From: Flammeovirga aprica JL-4
GTDB taxonomy: Bacteria; Bacteroidota; Bacteroidia; Cytophagales; Flammeovirgaceae
NCBI RefSeq assembly: GCF_012844305.1
Contig: NZ_JABANE010000059.1
Location: 1 to 58,211, forward strand
Direction of reading: 5' to 3'
DNA: 58,211 bases
This document shows, piece after piece, positions 25,647-34,864 of this stretch. Within the stretch, counting starts at the first letter, position 1. Each line of letters begins with the position of its first letter. Under the pieces are notes generated by a model that saw only the letters and a list, made by a program, of their open reading frames with translations, had not been told where the DNA came from and made no database searches. The translations under genes and the position numbers were made by a program.

Positions 25647-27131
25647 ATGGCTATTAGAATTGCAACGCCGGGTGTTTACATTCAAGAGAAGAATGCTTTT
25701 GGCAACTCTATTGTAGCTTCGCCAACAGCTATTCCTGCTTTTGTTGGATACACTGAAAAAGCAGACAAAAATGGGAAACCATTACAAAACGTTCCAACTG
25801 TAATCGATTCTTTAGATGCTTTTGAAAAGTTATATGGTAGAGCTTGGGTGCCTACATATGCTATTCAAGAAACATCAAATTCTGAATCAGATATTAAAGT
25901 TGGTGATAAGAAATATGAGCTGTCAACTGGCGAAGACAGATATTTCTTATACGACAGCTTACGCCTTTTCTTCACAAACGGAGGTGGTAAAGCTTATATC
26001 GTTTCAGTTGGGGTTTACGGAGAAGAAATTGATAGTGACAAAATTATCAGAGGCATCCGTACTTTAAAAACTTCTACTGAACCAACACTTCTTGCTATTC
26101 CTGATGCTGTAGCTTTAGCTGCTCAAGCATGTGCAGGAGTACAACAAGAAATGTTACAACACTGTGAGGGAGACGACAACAGATTTGCAGTTCTTGATGT
26201 TCAAGATGGTATCTCTGCTCGTACTTACGATGAAGAAGATGCGATTGACAACTTCAGAAATAACGTAGGTAAAGTAGGTCTTAAGCACGGTGCAGCGTAT
26301 TATCCTTGGGTAAATGCGACTGTAGTTTCAGATAAGGAATTTTCTTACGTTCACTTTGATTCTATTGAGCAGTTAGTTCAGATCTTAACAGATGAGGCTG
26401 AATTAATGTATGATAACGATAGAAAGAAGCAAGAAGCAGTAACTGAGATTCAAGCATTATTAGAAGCTGACGGTTATAGTGCTGATTTACACCAAACACT
26501 AAAATCAATCTCTCCAACTTACAAAGCTTTAATGATCGCTTTAGCAAATAAGTTAAATGTATTGCCTCCGTCAGGAGCAATCGTTGGTGCTTATGCTAGA
26601 GTTGATGCAGTACAAGGTGTATGGAAAGCTCCAGCAAACGAAGGTTTGGCAGGTGTAGCTTCTCCATATGTTTCTTTAACAAACGAAGACCAAGAAGATC
26701 TTAACCTTACCGTTGGAGGTAAGTCAGTGAATGCAATCCGTTCTTTTGCTGGTGAAGGTACAGTGATTTGGGGTGCAAGAACTCTAGATGGCAACTCACA
26801 AGATTGGCGTTACATAAACGTTCGTAGAACGATGTCGTTTATTGAAGATTCAGTAAAAGGAAGTGTGAAGAGCTATGTATTTGAGCCAAACACACCTATG
26901 ACTTGGATAGCCGTTAAAGGCTCAATTGATGCTTTCTTGACTACCCTTTGGAATCAAGGTGCATTAGTAGGTACTAGTCAGTCAGACGCGTTTGTTGTTG
27001 ATGTTGGATTAGGTTCAACTATGACACAAACAGACATTTTAGACGGTATGATGAAAGTAAGCGTTAAGGTTGCGATTTCAAGACCTGCCGAATTTATCGT
27101 ATTGACATTCCAACAACAATTACAATCATAA
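25647..27131 (+). CDS. Contractile tail sheath protein
   Basis: A 494-residue sheath subunit. The sheath is the outer tube that contracts and drives the inner tube through the target envelope. The start at 25647 gives MAIRIATPGVYIQEKN, the standard sheath N-terminus (TPGVYI-E). In-frame GTG 25566 and ATG 25569 would add about 27 unrelated residues. The C-terminal domain carries DGNSQDWRYINVRRTMSFIE (in parts) and ends RPAEFIVLTFQQQ, the handshake region typical of Afp2-4/Pvc2-4 and T4 gp18 relatives. Only one sheath gene is present, whereas Afp has three paralogues, so the sheath is probably homopolymeric. Confidence 0.95.
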   Translation: MAIRIATPGVYIQEKNAFGNSIVASPTAIPAFVGYTEKADKNGKPLQNVPTVIDSLDAFEKLYGRAWVPTYAIQETSNSESDIKVGDKKYELSTGEDRYFLYDSLRLFFTNGGGKAYIVSVGVYGEEIDSDKIIRGIRTLKTSTEPTLLAIPDAVALAAQACAGVQQEMLQHCEGDDNRFAVLDVQDGISARTYDEEDAIDNFRNNVGKVGLKHGAAYYPWVNATVVSDKEFSYVHFDSIEQLVQILTDEAELMYDNDRKKQEAVTEIQALLEADGYSADLHQTLKSISPTYKALMIALANKLNVLPPSGAIVGAYARVDAVQGVWKAPANEGLAGVASPYVSLTNEDQEDLNLTVGGKSVNAIRSFAGEGTVIWGARTLDGNSQDWRYINVRRTMSFIEDSVKGSVKSYVFEPNTPMTWIAVKGSIDAFLTTLWNQGALVGTSQSDAFVVDVGLGSTMTQTDILDGMMKVSVKVAISRPAEFIVLTFQQQLQS

Positions 27132-27151
27132 TTTTTAAACTAGAATAAGAA

Positions 27152-27616
27152 ATGGCACAAGAACTAGAATATCCAATTCCAAAGTTTCGCTTCACTGTAG
27201 ATTTAGGCGGAGAAGAAGTGAGTGCACAAGAGGTTACTGGATTAGAATCAGAAGTGGAATTTATCGAATACAGAACGGGTGATCACCCAACTGATGTAAA
27301 GATGAAGGTTCCTGGTTTACAAAAAGTAAGCAACATCACAATCAAAAGAGGTCTTTACAATGGCAATAACTATTTATTTGACTGGTTCCAGCAAGTAAAA
27401 GATGCTCGTAATGAAAACGGATCTTTTGAAGAGCATAAGCGTCAGGTAACAATCACGCTAATGGATACAATGGGTAACCCTGTATTTGTATGGACGTTAA
27501 CAAATGCCTTCCCTGTTAAACTTTCAGCTCCAGATTTAAATGCCGAAGATAACGGTATTGCAATCGAGACAATTGAGTTAGCACACGAAGGTTTAATGCA
27601 AGAAATTGCATCATAA
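27152..27616 (+). CDS. Tail tube protein (gp19/Afp1 family)
   Basis: A 154-residue subunit of the hexameric inner tube. YPIPKFRFTVDLGGEEVSAQ, noted here by its start YPIPKFRF and QEVTGLESE, and the C-terminal LNAEDNGIAIETIELAHEGL are classic phage T4 gp19-like tail tube motifs shared by Afp1/Pvc1 and Hcp-like tubes. It follows the sheath gene by 20 bp, the normal order. A second, diverged tube-like gene is found at 50733. Confidence 0.95.
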   Translation: MAQELEYPIPKFRFTVDLGGEEVSAQEVTGLESEVEFIEYRTGDHPTDVKMKVPGLQKVSNITIKRGLYNGNNYLFDWFQQVKDARNENGSFEEHKRQVTITLMDTMGNPVFVWTLTNAFPVKLSAPDLNAEDNGIAIETIELAHEGLMQEIAS

Positions 27617-27709
27617 TTATTCAAAACATCAATAACAGTGAAAACAGTGGATCATATATCTGATAGAGTAGATTGACTCTTCATTTTTTGAGACCTGCGT
27701 TTCACTGGG

Positions 27710-27835
27710 ATGGAAGTTTTAAATAACCTCATAAGTACTAGAACATTTGTTATAGCACTTACCTATTTCTCAGAGAAAAAGTATGAAGCGATGAAAGTTG
27801 CTTCTGCTTTTTCATTTATTCAGTTATCACAATGA
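27710..27835 (+). CDS. Possible small protein between tube gene and 59-aa gene
   Basis: A 41-codon ORF (MEVLNNLISTRTFVIALT then YFSEKKYEAM...) fills most of an otherwise unusually long 228-bp gap in a very compact operon. It ends 9 bp before the next start codon. It has one amphipathic or weakly hydrophobic stretch and no recognisable family. The position and spacing support it; the lack of homology recognition weakens it. Confidence 0.35.
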   Translation: MEVLNNLISTRTFVIALTYFSEKKYEAMKVASAFSFIQLSQ

Positions 27836-27844
27836 TTTTAATCT

Positions 27845-28024
27845 ATGGAAGAGAATAACAAAAAGGTGAGTTTATCATTCACATTAGAAGAATTACAGTT
27901 GATCATTGGAGGATTAGGGAAACTTCCATTTGAAAAAGTATACCAGCTTATAGGTAGAATCAATGCAGAAACCAACCTTCAGCTTATGGAGGAAGAACAA
28001 AAGGAGGAGATTGATAATAAGTAA
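27845..28024 (+). CDS. Small CIS-associated protein (59 aa)
   Basis: A 59-residue soluble protein starting at ATG 27845. LEELQLIIGGLGKLPFEKVY in the middle predicts two helices joined by a Gly-rich turn, and the C-terminus is acidic. Its stop TAA overlaps the next start codon (TAATG at 28022-28026), so it is translationally coupled to the baseplate gene. Bacteroidota and eCIS operons often have such a small gene after the tube gene; I do not recognise a named family. Confidence 0.7.
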   Translation: MEENNKKVSLSFTLEELQLIIGGLGKLPFEKVYQLIGRINAETNLQLMEEEQKEEIDNK

Positions 28025-30687
28025 TGAGTGCAAAAGAGGATTTAATACCATTTGATATAGTAAAAGAGGGTAACCCCTATGTTTTACTAAATGAAGCGAA
28101 AAAGTTTTTAGGATCACTTCAAAATGAGAAGTGGACGGATTTTGACACCCATGATCCTGGTGTGACTTTATTGGAATATTTATCTACAGGGATGACTGAG
28201 ATGAATATCCGAGCGGCTTCTGGTATTGAAAACTATCTTACTTATGCACCTTACAAAGCGGCCATCTTAACGCAGGAAGAAGCCTTTTCTGTACTTCCTG
28301 TAACGATGAATGATCTGAGAAAAGTTTTGATTGATAAGTTTGTTGAAATTGAAAATATATGGATCGAACCGGTTTCTTCAGACGTGACATCTTTTGAAGG
28401 TCAATATCAGCTTATTGTTAAATTTAAAACCCAATATCAAGGAAGAATTGATGGAGAGGTGTTACTAGATAACATCCTTGAACATGCACAGCAGTATAGA
28501 AATTATTGCGAAAAAGTAATGAGTATTACTACTGCTAAAGAAACAAAAGTAATAGTGCATGCTGATATAGAAATTGTTACTGATGTTGCCGTGGAAGTCG
28601 TTTTTGCAAGAACACTTTACGGCCTTAACCGTTTCTTCTCTCCTCAAGTGATGATGTCTTCTTATGAGGAACTCATCGAGCAAAATACAACAACATCAAA
28701 GATTTTTGAAGGACCTCTTTTAGATAGAGGATTTATTCCAGAAGAACAATTACACGATAGACAATCATCTATCCTTACTTCAGCTGTCATCAGAACATTA
28801 ATGGAAATTGATGACGTAGTAGGGGTAAAAAACTTAAGTTTGTTATCAGGTGGAGTAAAAGAAAACTCCTTATTAAAACTGGAAGATGCGATACCAATTT
28901 TTGATGAGGATAATATTCAAAGTATACACTTTTTGAAAAATGGAATCATTATTACACAGATTGATTTCGAAAAGGTATATGCATTATTAGATCAGCTTAA
29001 AGCATCAAAAGAGGGGTTGTCAAAAGGAAACAAAAGAAGAAGAACATCTTCATTTACTGCAAAGAAACAACCTGTACCACAAAAATACCTAACATCATTA
29101 AACCTTAAAGAAATGTTTCCTACTGTATATGGAGTAGGAAAATTTGGTCTTACAAGAGATGCTACTTCAGAAAGGAAGAAAGCAGTAGATCAGTTCAAGA
29201 CCTTTATCAATTTTTTTGAAAATCAGAGCAATGAATTTTTTGCTCAGCTGTATGACTTACCAAAGTTATTTTCAGCAAAAGGCTTAGTTTCTAACGCCGA
29301 TCTCGCACCTAATGAACGAGGATTTTTAAAATCAAATCACTTCAATAACGATAAAAAGAAAAATCAGATTCTTGATTATTTAATTGGAGTGCATGGAGAA
29401 AAATTTGACAATGAATTAATCAGTTCATTTACACCATACCTCACTCAACAAGAGGTGATGCAGCGTCTTATTTTCTTCAAAGCTTATTACTTAAGGTACT
29501 TGCCACTTTTATCAAGTGCGAAATCAAGTGTTCAAAAAGTTAATTCAGCTTTAGGTGATTGGGGAGTTACACCACTTCATTTGCGTTTAATGCTTTTTAC
29601 TGGGGTCGGTAAAAATAATGACCTTTCTATCGCATTAGATCAGCCTCCACTTCTATACGAAACAGATAACACCGTATTTGAATTGGAAGAATGGATGACA
29701 CAAAGAGCAATCAGAGAGTATGATTCATTGGATCATCTTACTTTTGATTGTATTGATACAGATATTGTGATCAATCCACGTAAAGCAGAGCAGTTGGTTA
29801 AAGATCACCTTACGTTGGATTTAATGCATCAATGCATCTATTCTAAAAACCTTTATGTAGTAGAAACAGAAGATAAGCAATACGCTATTGTTTATTTCAG
29901 TACTGAAAAGGATAAATACTTACAGTTAGAAACCTATTCTACATGGGATGAAGCGGAAAGTATGTCAGTAGCCCTGCATAATCTATTATTAAGACTTCAT
30001 GATGATTATGAAACTTTCCAACTGGTAGAGCATCCAAACCTTCAGCCTTCTACAGAAGAAGACTGTTTTGGTATTTATATTCTAAACGAAGAACAAGAAC
30101 ATATATTAATGAGTGATGTCTCTCTGAATTTTGAGAAGAGAGAACAGCTTATGAAACTTTTGCCAACTTATTTTACGGAGTTTGACAGGTACGATGTAGA
30201 ACGTCTGAATGATGGTAATTTCAGAATGTTATTCAAAGTTCCTGAGTTTGGTTTAAACTGTATTGGTATGTACGATGATGAATCTGTACAGAAAATTCAT
30301 AAAGACAAAGAGCGTTTATTCAATTACCTCTCTGATAAATATGATGTAGTAGATTTAGACCGAAAAGTCATCAGACACATCACCCTTGATAATGCTACTG
30401 AGTATATCAATGAAGGGGTAGAACGTATTGTTGAGCAATTTTTCAATTTTACCATTTCAATGGTTTTTCCTTGTATCTCTCACCGATTCAGAAATAGTGA
30501 ATTTAAGGTGATGATGCAGAACCTTTGCCGTGAGGAAACAGCGGCACACATTCAAGTAAATACTAAATGGCTTGATCCTGAAGACTATTATACTTTTGAG
30601 TCTTACTTATATCAATTGAAGTCCACCGAAACTTCAAAAGAAGATCATGCTATACTTCGAGATAATATGCTTTCACTTTTACATTAA
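28024..30687 (+). CDS. Baseplate wedge-like protein
   Basis: An 887-residue soluble protein that I assign to the baseplate. The N-terminal FDTHDPGVTLLEYLSTGMTE (about residues 39-58) is the motif that opens gp6/baseplate-J-like proteins of contractile tails, normally written HDPGVTLLEL. The rest is a long helical and beta mixture with no clear domain that I can name, so it may be the gp7-like or Afp12-like partner of the baseplate-J-like protein at 39670. The C-terminus (EEDYYTFESYLYQLKS region) is helical. It would form part of the six-fold wedges that hold sheath and tube before firing. Confidence 0.65.
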   Translation: MSAKEDLIPFDIVKEGNPYVLLNEAKKFLGSLQNEKWTDFDTHDPGVTLLEYLSTGMTEMNIRAASGIENYLTYAPYKAAILTQEEAFSVLPVTMNDLRKVLIDKFVEIENIWIEPVSSDVTSFEGQYQLIVKFKTQYQGRIDGEVLLDNILEHAQQYRNYCEKVMSITTAKETKVIVHADIEIVTDVAVEVVFARTLYGLNRFFSPQVMMSSYEELIEQNTTTSKIFEGPLLDRGFIPEEQLHDRQSSILTSAVIRTLMEIDDVVGVKNLSLLSGGVKENSLLKLEDAIPIFDEDNIQSIHFLKNGIIITQIDFEKVYALLDQLKASKEGLSKGNKRRRTSSFTAKKQPVPQKYLTSLNLKEMFPTVYGVGKFGLTRDATSERKKAVDQFKTFINFFENQSNEFFAQLYDLPKLFSAKGLVSNADLAPNERGFLKSNHFNNDKKKNQILDYLIGVHGEKFDNELISSFTPYLTQQEVMQRLIFFKAYYLRYLPLLSSAKSSVQKVNSALGDWGVTPLHLRLMLFTGVGKNNDLSIALDQPPLLYETDNTVFELEEWMTQRAIREYDSLDHLTFDCIDTDIVINPRKAEQLVKDHLTLDLMHQCIYSKNLYVVETEDKQYAIVYFSTEKDKYLQLETYSTWDEAESMSVALHNLLLRLHDDYETFQLVEHPNLQPSTEEDCFGIYILNEEQEHILMSDVSLNFEKREQLMKLLPTYFTEFDRYDVERLNDGNFRMLFKVPEFGLNCIGMYDDESVQKIHKDKERLFNYLSDKYDVVDLDRKVIRHITLDNATEYINEGVERIVEQFFNFTISMVFPCISHRFRNSEFKVMMQNLCREETAAHIQVNTKWLDPEDYYTFESYLYQLKSTETSKEDHAILRDNMLSLLH

Positions 30688-30699
30688 CAGAACCCAGAA

Positions 30700-33600
30700 A
30701 TGAAAACGAGTACTATAGAAATATCGCAATTAGAAAACCCTTTCCTGGGTTTACAGCCTTTTTCAAGGGATAAAGCTCATTTATACTTTGGCAGGGAAAA
30801 ACATGTAGAAGAAGTGGTGAACAAACTGATGGAACACCGTTTTTCTGCAGTTTTGGGTAGATCAGGAATTGGTAAATCCTCATTTATATTTTGTGGTATT
30901 TTTCCTTTGCTGGAAAATAGGCTTGATCATGTTACTTATATTTTCACGCCTGGAACACATGGACCGCTGAAAAAATTAATTAATGAAGTTTTCAAGGAGG
31001 AAAGCGAAGATGCAAGGCTGACAATATTTCAAAGCCTTTTAGTAGATGTAACTTCATTTTTTGAGTTTTACAATAATCTGAATCAGACGGCTGTTCCCGT
31101 AATGTATGTCGATCAATTCGAAGAACTTTTCAGTTATGACCTAAGAACCAATAACATGGACTTGGAGATTGTGAAGTTTGTTGAATTGATTGTTTTGCTT
31201 GCAACATCGCCAGTTTCCAACTTCCATATATTACTCACAATGCGTTCTGATTTTATTGGGCATTGTGCAGATTACCCAACACTTACACAGTGTATTAATC
31301 AAAGTCAGTTTTTGATTCCACAGATGTCAATGGAAGAGAAAACAGAAGCGATTATCAAGCCATTGGAATGGATAGGGGTAGGTATTACTGATGAGTTGAT
31401 TCATCTTATTTTGGAAGATTTAGGTAATAAGCAAGACCAATTACCTTCCATGCAACATGCTATGATGAGGACTTTTGAGCATTGGAGAAATGAGCAAATT
31501 TACTCAGAACCTATTAAACCCAATAATTATCTGGCAGTGGGTGGGATTAAGGAAAGTTTATCCATTCACGCTAATGAAGTATATAATACTTTAAATGATG
31601 AGCAGAAAGTAGTTTGTGAGAAGGTTTTCCGCTGTATCACAACAATCAATAAGGAAGGAAAAGGAGTAAGAAACCCTTCTTCTTTGCAGCGTATCATTGA
31701 GATTACAGGTATTGATGATATTACAATCTTAAAAGAAGTCATTGATACTTTTAGAAAAAAGGAAAGAGCTTTTCTTCAGCCAAGGGAACATGTGGAGATT
31801 TATGAACAATCAGTGATTGATATTACGCATGAGTCTTTGATGCGTTCTTGGGCCTTATTGAAAGAGTGGACTTTAAAGGAAACGGAATCAATCAAAAGGT
31901 ACTTGAAATTAGCTGAAGATGCTGAAGAGTATCAAAAAGGGAACAGGTCTCGATTAAGACAGCCGGAATTACAGATCACACTCAACTGGAGAGAAGAGCA
32001 ACAGCCTACTTATGAGTGGGGTGTAAGACATAACGCTTCTTATGAAAGAACGATGGAGTTTCTATCTTTCTCAGAAAAAGAAGAGATCAAAGAGCTAGAG
32101 AGAACAAAGCGAATTCAAAAAAGAAGAACTAAAATCTCAAGAATTCTAGTTGTGATTTTCTTATTCCTGGGCTTGGGTGGTATTCTATTAGGTACACACG
32201 CTTATCAAAAGAGTAAGCAAGCAGAACAGAAAAAAGAAGAGGCTGAAGCTTCAAAAATCAAAGCCGAAGAGTCACAGAGAATTGCAGAAGGCAACCGTAA
32301 AATAGCGGAGGAAGAAAAGGTAAAAGCACAAGTAGAAAAACAAAAAGCAGAGAAAGAAAAAATAAGAGCAGAAAGAGCAACAATTCTGGCAAGAATGCAA
32401 AAGAAGAAAGCTTTGGATGCCATGGTACAAGCAGAAGCCTCTTTCAAAGAAGCGAACCTTCAAAAAGAAAAGGCAACAGTAGCAATGTTCCAAGCAACGA
32501 AAGCTCAAAAACGTGCCGAAACTGCCAACTTAAGAGCCAACCGATTACAAAACTTGTCAACAGCTAGAGCAATGGCACTGAATTCTTATCAGGTAGATGA
32601 TGATGAAATTCGTTACTTATTGGCTAAGCAAGCAATGATAGGTTATATCAACAATGACGGTGATGGTTTTGAAGCAGAATTTTACGCGGCTTTCCATAAT
32701 GCAGTAAGACATTATGAAGGTGATGAGTACAATCAGATGGGACAATCCAAAGGAATGGTGAGAGAATTTATTCATCATAATCAGAAAATTTGGGTCGCAA
32801 TGTCCACCAACAGTTTGATCGAATTATCAGAAAATGGAAGTGTAGCAAATAAAGTGGAAGGTGTGGTAAGAGGTATGGTCAGACCTGCTCATAATAACCG
32901 TATAGACTTCTTTAACTATAGTAATGCACTAGTTCATTTTGATATTGCAAGTGCTACTTCAAATACAAAAATCAAATCATTGGCAGATGAGTCGGTTCTA
33001 GGAGTTTACAGATTAGGGAAAGAAGAGTATATCGTATTGGATGCGAATGGTAGCATTTTAAAATGGTATCAGAAGAATGGAAGGTATGTAAATACTGAGG
33101 TTGAAAATGAAAAAGTGGGTCAATTAGGAGAATTGACAGCTTCACTTTTCGATGAAGAAACACAGCATATTTTTATTTCCACAAGAAAAGGAGAAGTGAT
33201 GGAGCTTTCGAATGATGCGGAAAGTGTAATTACTTCATTCTCTGTAGGAAATCATCATATATGGTCTATGAGTAAGAAAGGAAATAAATTGTGGGTAGGA
33301 ACCGAAACGGGAGAGATCATGTGCTGGGTGAAAAACGGAGATAGTTGGACCAATACCTTTAAAACAGATAATCATAAAGCAAGGGTGAATCATATTGCAG
33401 TACACCCGACGCAAGATAATTTGGTGGCGACGGCAGGATTTGATGGCTATATCAGATTATGGGACATCAATCAGCCTCAAAAAGAAAAACTATTAATAAC
33501 AGAAGATGTTTGGTTGACTGCATTGACTTTCTCTAATGATGGTCAAAGCTTGATTACAGGTGATAAACTAGGCCGTATTAAAAAATGGTCGCTGACAATT

Positions 33601-33717
33601 GAAGATCAGCTAGCGAAACTATCACAGGTAAATCATGATATTTTGTCAACCGAAGACTGGGATAAATATGTAAGTGATGAAATTGAATATGATTCCACTT
33701 TCTATCACTTTAAATAA
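30700..33717 (+). CDS. nSTAND NTPase with membrane segment, coiled coil and WD40-like propeller
   Basis: A 1005-residue multidomain protein. Residues 15-45 (NPFLGLQPFSRDKAHLYFGR) are the typical start of novel-STAND1 NTPases. Walker A is GRSGIGKSS at about 53-61 and Walker B is VMYVDQFEE at about 133-141. A winged-helix-like part follows to about 400. One membrane helix is at about 481-500, then an Ala/Lys/Glu-rich coiled coil at about 505-625, then WD40-like repeats at about 660-990 (DGYIRLWDINQ, LGRIKKWSL). STAND proteins switch or oligomerise on ligand binding. It sits between two structural genes with 12-15 bp gaps, so it belongs to the system. It could trigger, anchor or assemble the apparatus; none of these is proven. 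Confidence 0.88.
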   Translation: MKTSTIEISQLENPFLGLQPFSRDKAHLYFGREKHVEEVVNKLMEHRFSAVLGRSGIGKSSFIFCGIFPLLENRLDHVTYIFTPGTHGPLKKLINEVFKEESEDARLTIFQSLLVDVTSFFEFYNNLNQTAVPVMYVDQFEELFSYDLRTNNMDLEIVKFVELIVLLATSPVSNFHILLTMRSDFIGHCADYPTLTQCINQSQFLIPQMSMEEKTEAIIKPLEWIGVGITDELIHLILEDLGNKQDQLPSMQHAMMRTFEHWRNEQIYSEPIKPNNYLAVGGIKESLSIHANEVYNTLNDEQKVVCEKVFRCITTINKEGKGVRNPSSLQRIIEITGIDDITILKEVIDTFRKKERAFLQPREHVEIYEQSVIDITHESLMRSWALLKEWTLKETESIKRYLKLAEDAEEYQKGNRSRLRQPELQITLNWREEQQPTYEWGVRHNASYERTMEFLSFSEKEEIKELERTKRIQKRRTKISRILVVIFLFLGLGGILLGTHAYQKSKQAEQKKEEAEASKIKAEESQRIAEGNRKIAEEEKVKAQVEKQKAEKEKIRAERATILARMQKKKALDAMVQAEASFKEANLQKEKATVAMFQATKAQKRAETANLRANRLQNLSTARAMALNSYQVDDDEIRYLLAKQAMIGYINNDGDGFEAEFYAAFHNAVRHYEGDEYNQMGQSKGMVREFIHHNQKIWVAMSTNSLIELSENGSVANKVEGVVRGMVRPAHNNRIDFFNYSNALVHFDIASATSNTKIKSLADESVLGVYRLGKEEYIVLDANGSILKWYQKNGRYVNTEVENEKVGQLGELTASLFDEETQHIFISTRKGEVMELSNDAESVITSFSVGNHHIWSMSKKGNKLWVGTETGEIMCWVKNGDSWTNTFKTDNHKARVNHIAVHPTQDNLVATAGFDGYIRLWDINQPQKEKLLITEDVWLTALTFSNDGQSLITGDKLGRIKKWSLTIEDQLAKLSQVNHDILSTEDWDKYVSDEIEYDSTFYHFK

Positions 33718-33732
33718 AATATTATCAAGGAA

Positions 33733-34863
33733 ATGCAAAAGCTCTATTGTTTAGTCTTAGTACTTTTATTCAGCAGTTGTTTAAACCAAAAAACTGGTGA
33801 ACGTGATGAATCACTTCTGATTTTCAGTAGTGAAGGAAACTATTTATCTAAAAACTTGGAAAACTATGGTAATAATTACCTGATTACTGGGGTGATGAAT
33901 GAGGCATCAGCAGTAAGTTCTATAGATTTCCTTGATGTAAATACATGGAAAGTAGGCCAAGGCTATATAGCAATTTTAAATGATCTTGGAGAACCGATAG
34001 CTCAGTATCTAGATGAAAGAACAGGCTCTATTTACGCTTCTTTGGATTATATAGAAGATGATTTTTACATAGGAGGAACTTTCGAAAAAGAATTTTTACT
34101 GATCAAATTTTTAAAAGAAGGCAACACATTCAAAAAAGTAATTGAGAAAAAATGGACCAATGATTTTTTTAAGGAAGGTGTGATTAACCTTGTGAAAAAG
34201 GTAGGTGATCAGATTATTGTAGTAGGAAGAGGAAAAGTAAACGACGGGTCAGAGCGATTTTATTTCGCCGCGTTAACAGACGAAGGAGAAATAGTATGGG
34301 AAAACGTTCATAATAGAGCTTCTCAATATCATTTGCCAAAAGATATTAAAGAAGAAAACGGTCAGGTTAAAGTATTGACTTGGGAAATTAATGAGTTTGA
34401 AGGCCGTCAGGAAATATCTGAGTATACGATTGATCTCAATATTGGTCTTGTAGATGGTATTAATTTCTTATCTGTTGATGGATATCGCTTTTCAGATGCA
34501 GCTTGGTTAAATGGAGGCATTATAGGACTCGCTAAAGTGGAAGAAGGAAAGGATAAGCTTTTTTGGTTGACTGATAGCGAAGAGAAGGAAGTGGTGTTTG
34601 ATTATCAAGGGGAAGAATTAAAAGACTTAATCGGAAAGGATAACTATTTTATTGTTTCTTCTCCATTGGAAGGGAGTGAAGAAATAAAATACCATAATAT
34701 CACGATTAACAGATCGGGTGATGTAATATCACATGTTGAGTTCATCAACTCGATAGAGAGTAGATTGATTGGTGTGGAATACCTAGCCGATGATGATCAG
34801 TATTTTACAATGACATCTTCTTTGTTAAAGTTCAAGTATGTTTTAGAATTTAGAAAAAACTAA
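33733..34863 (+). CDS. CIS-operon lipoprotein with propeller-like body
   Basis: A 376-residue exported lipoprotein. The lipobox is at LFSSC (cysteine at about residue 16), followed by LNQKTGERDE. The body has repeated segments of about 40 residues in which a WxxxF/YIAxLNDxGE-like pattern recurs (GQGYIAILNDLGE, ERFYFAALTDEGE), suggesting a beta-propeller built from unrelated short blades. It begins 15 bp after the STAND gene, whose C-terminal propeller it may mirror across the membrane (inference). It ends 1 bp before the tape-measure start. No named family. Confidence 0.75.
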   Translation: MQKLYCLVLVLLFSSCLNQKTGERDESLLIFSSEGNYLSKNLENYGNNYLITGVMNEASAVSSIDFLDVNTWKVGQGYIAILNDLGEPIAQYLDERTGSIYASLDYIEDDFYIGGTFEKEFLLIKFLKEGNTFKKVIEKKWTNDFFKEGVINLVKKVGDQIIVVGRGKVNDGSERFYFAALTDEGEIVWENVHNRASQYHLPKDIKEENGQVKVLTWEINEFEGRQEISEYTIDLNIGLVDGINFLSVDGYRFSDAAWLNGGIIGLAKVEEGKDKLFWLTDSEEKEVVFDYQGEELKDLIGKDNYFIVSSPLEGSEEIKYHNITINRSGDVISHVEFINSIESRLIGVEYLADDDQYFTMTSSLLKFKYVLEFRKN

Positions 34864-34864
34864 G

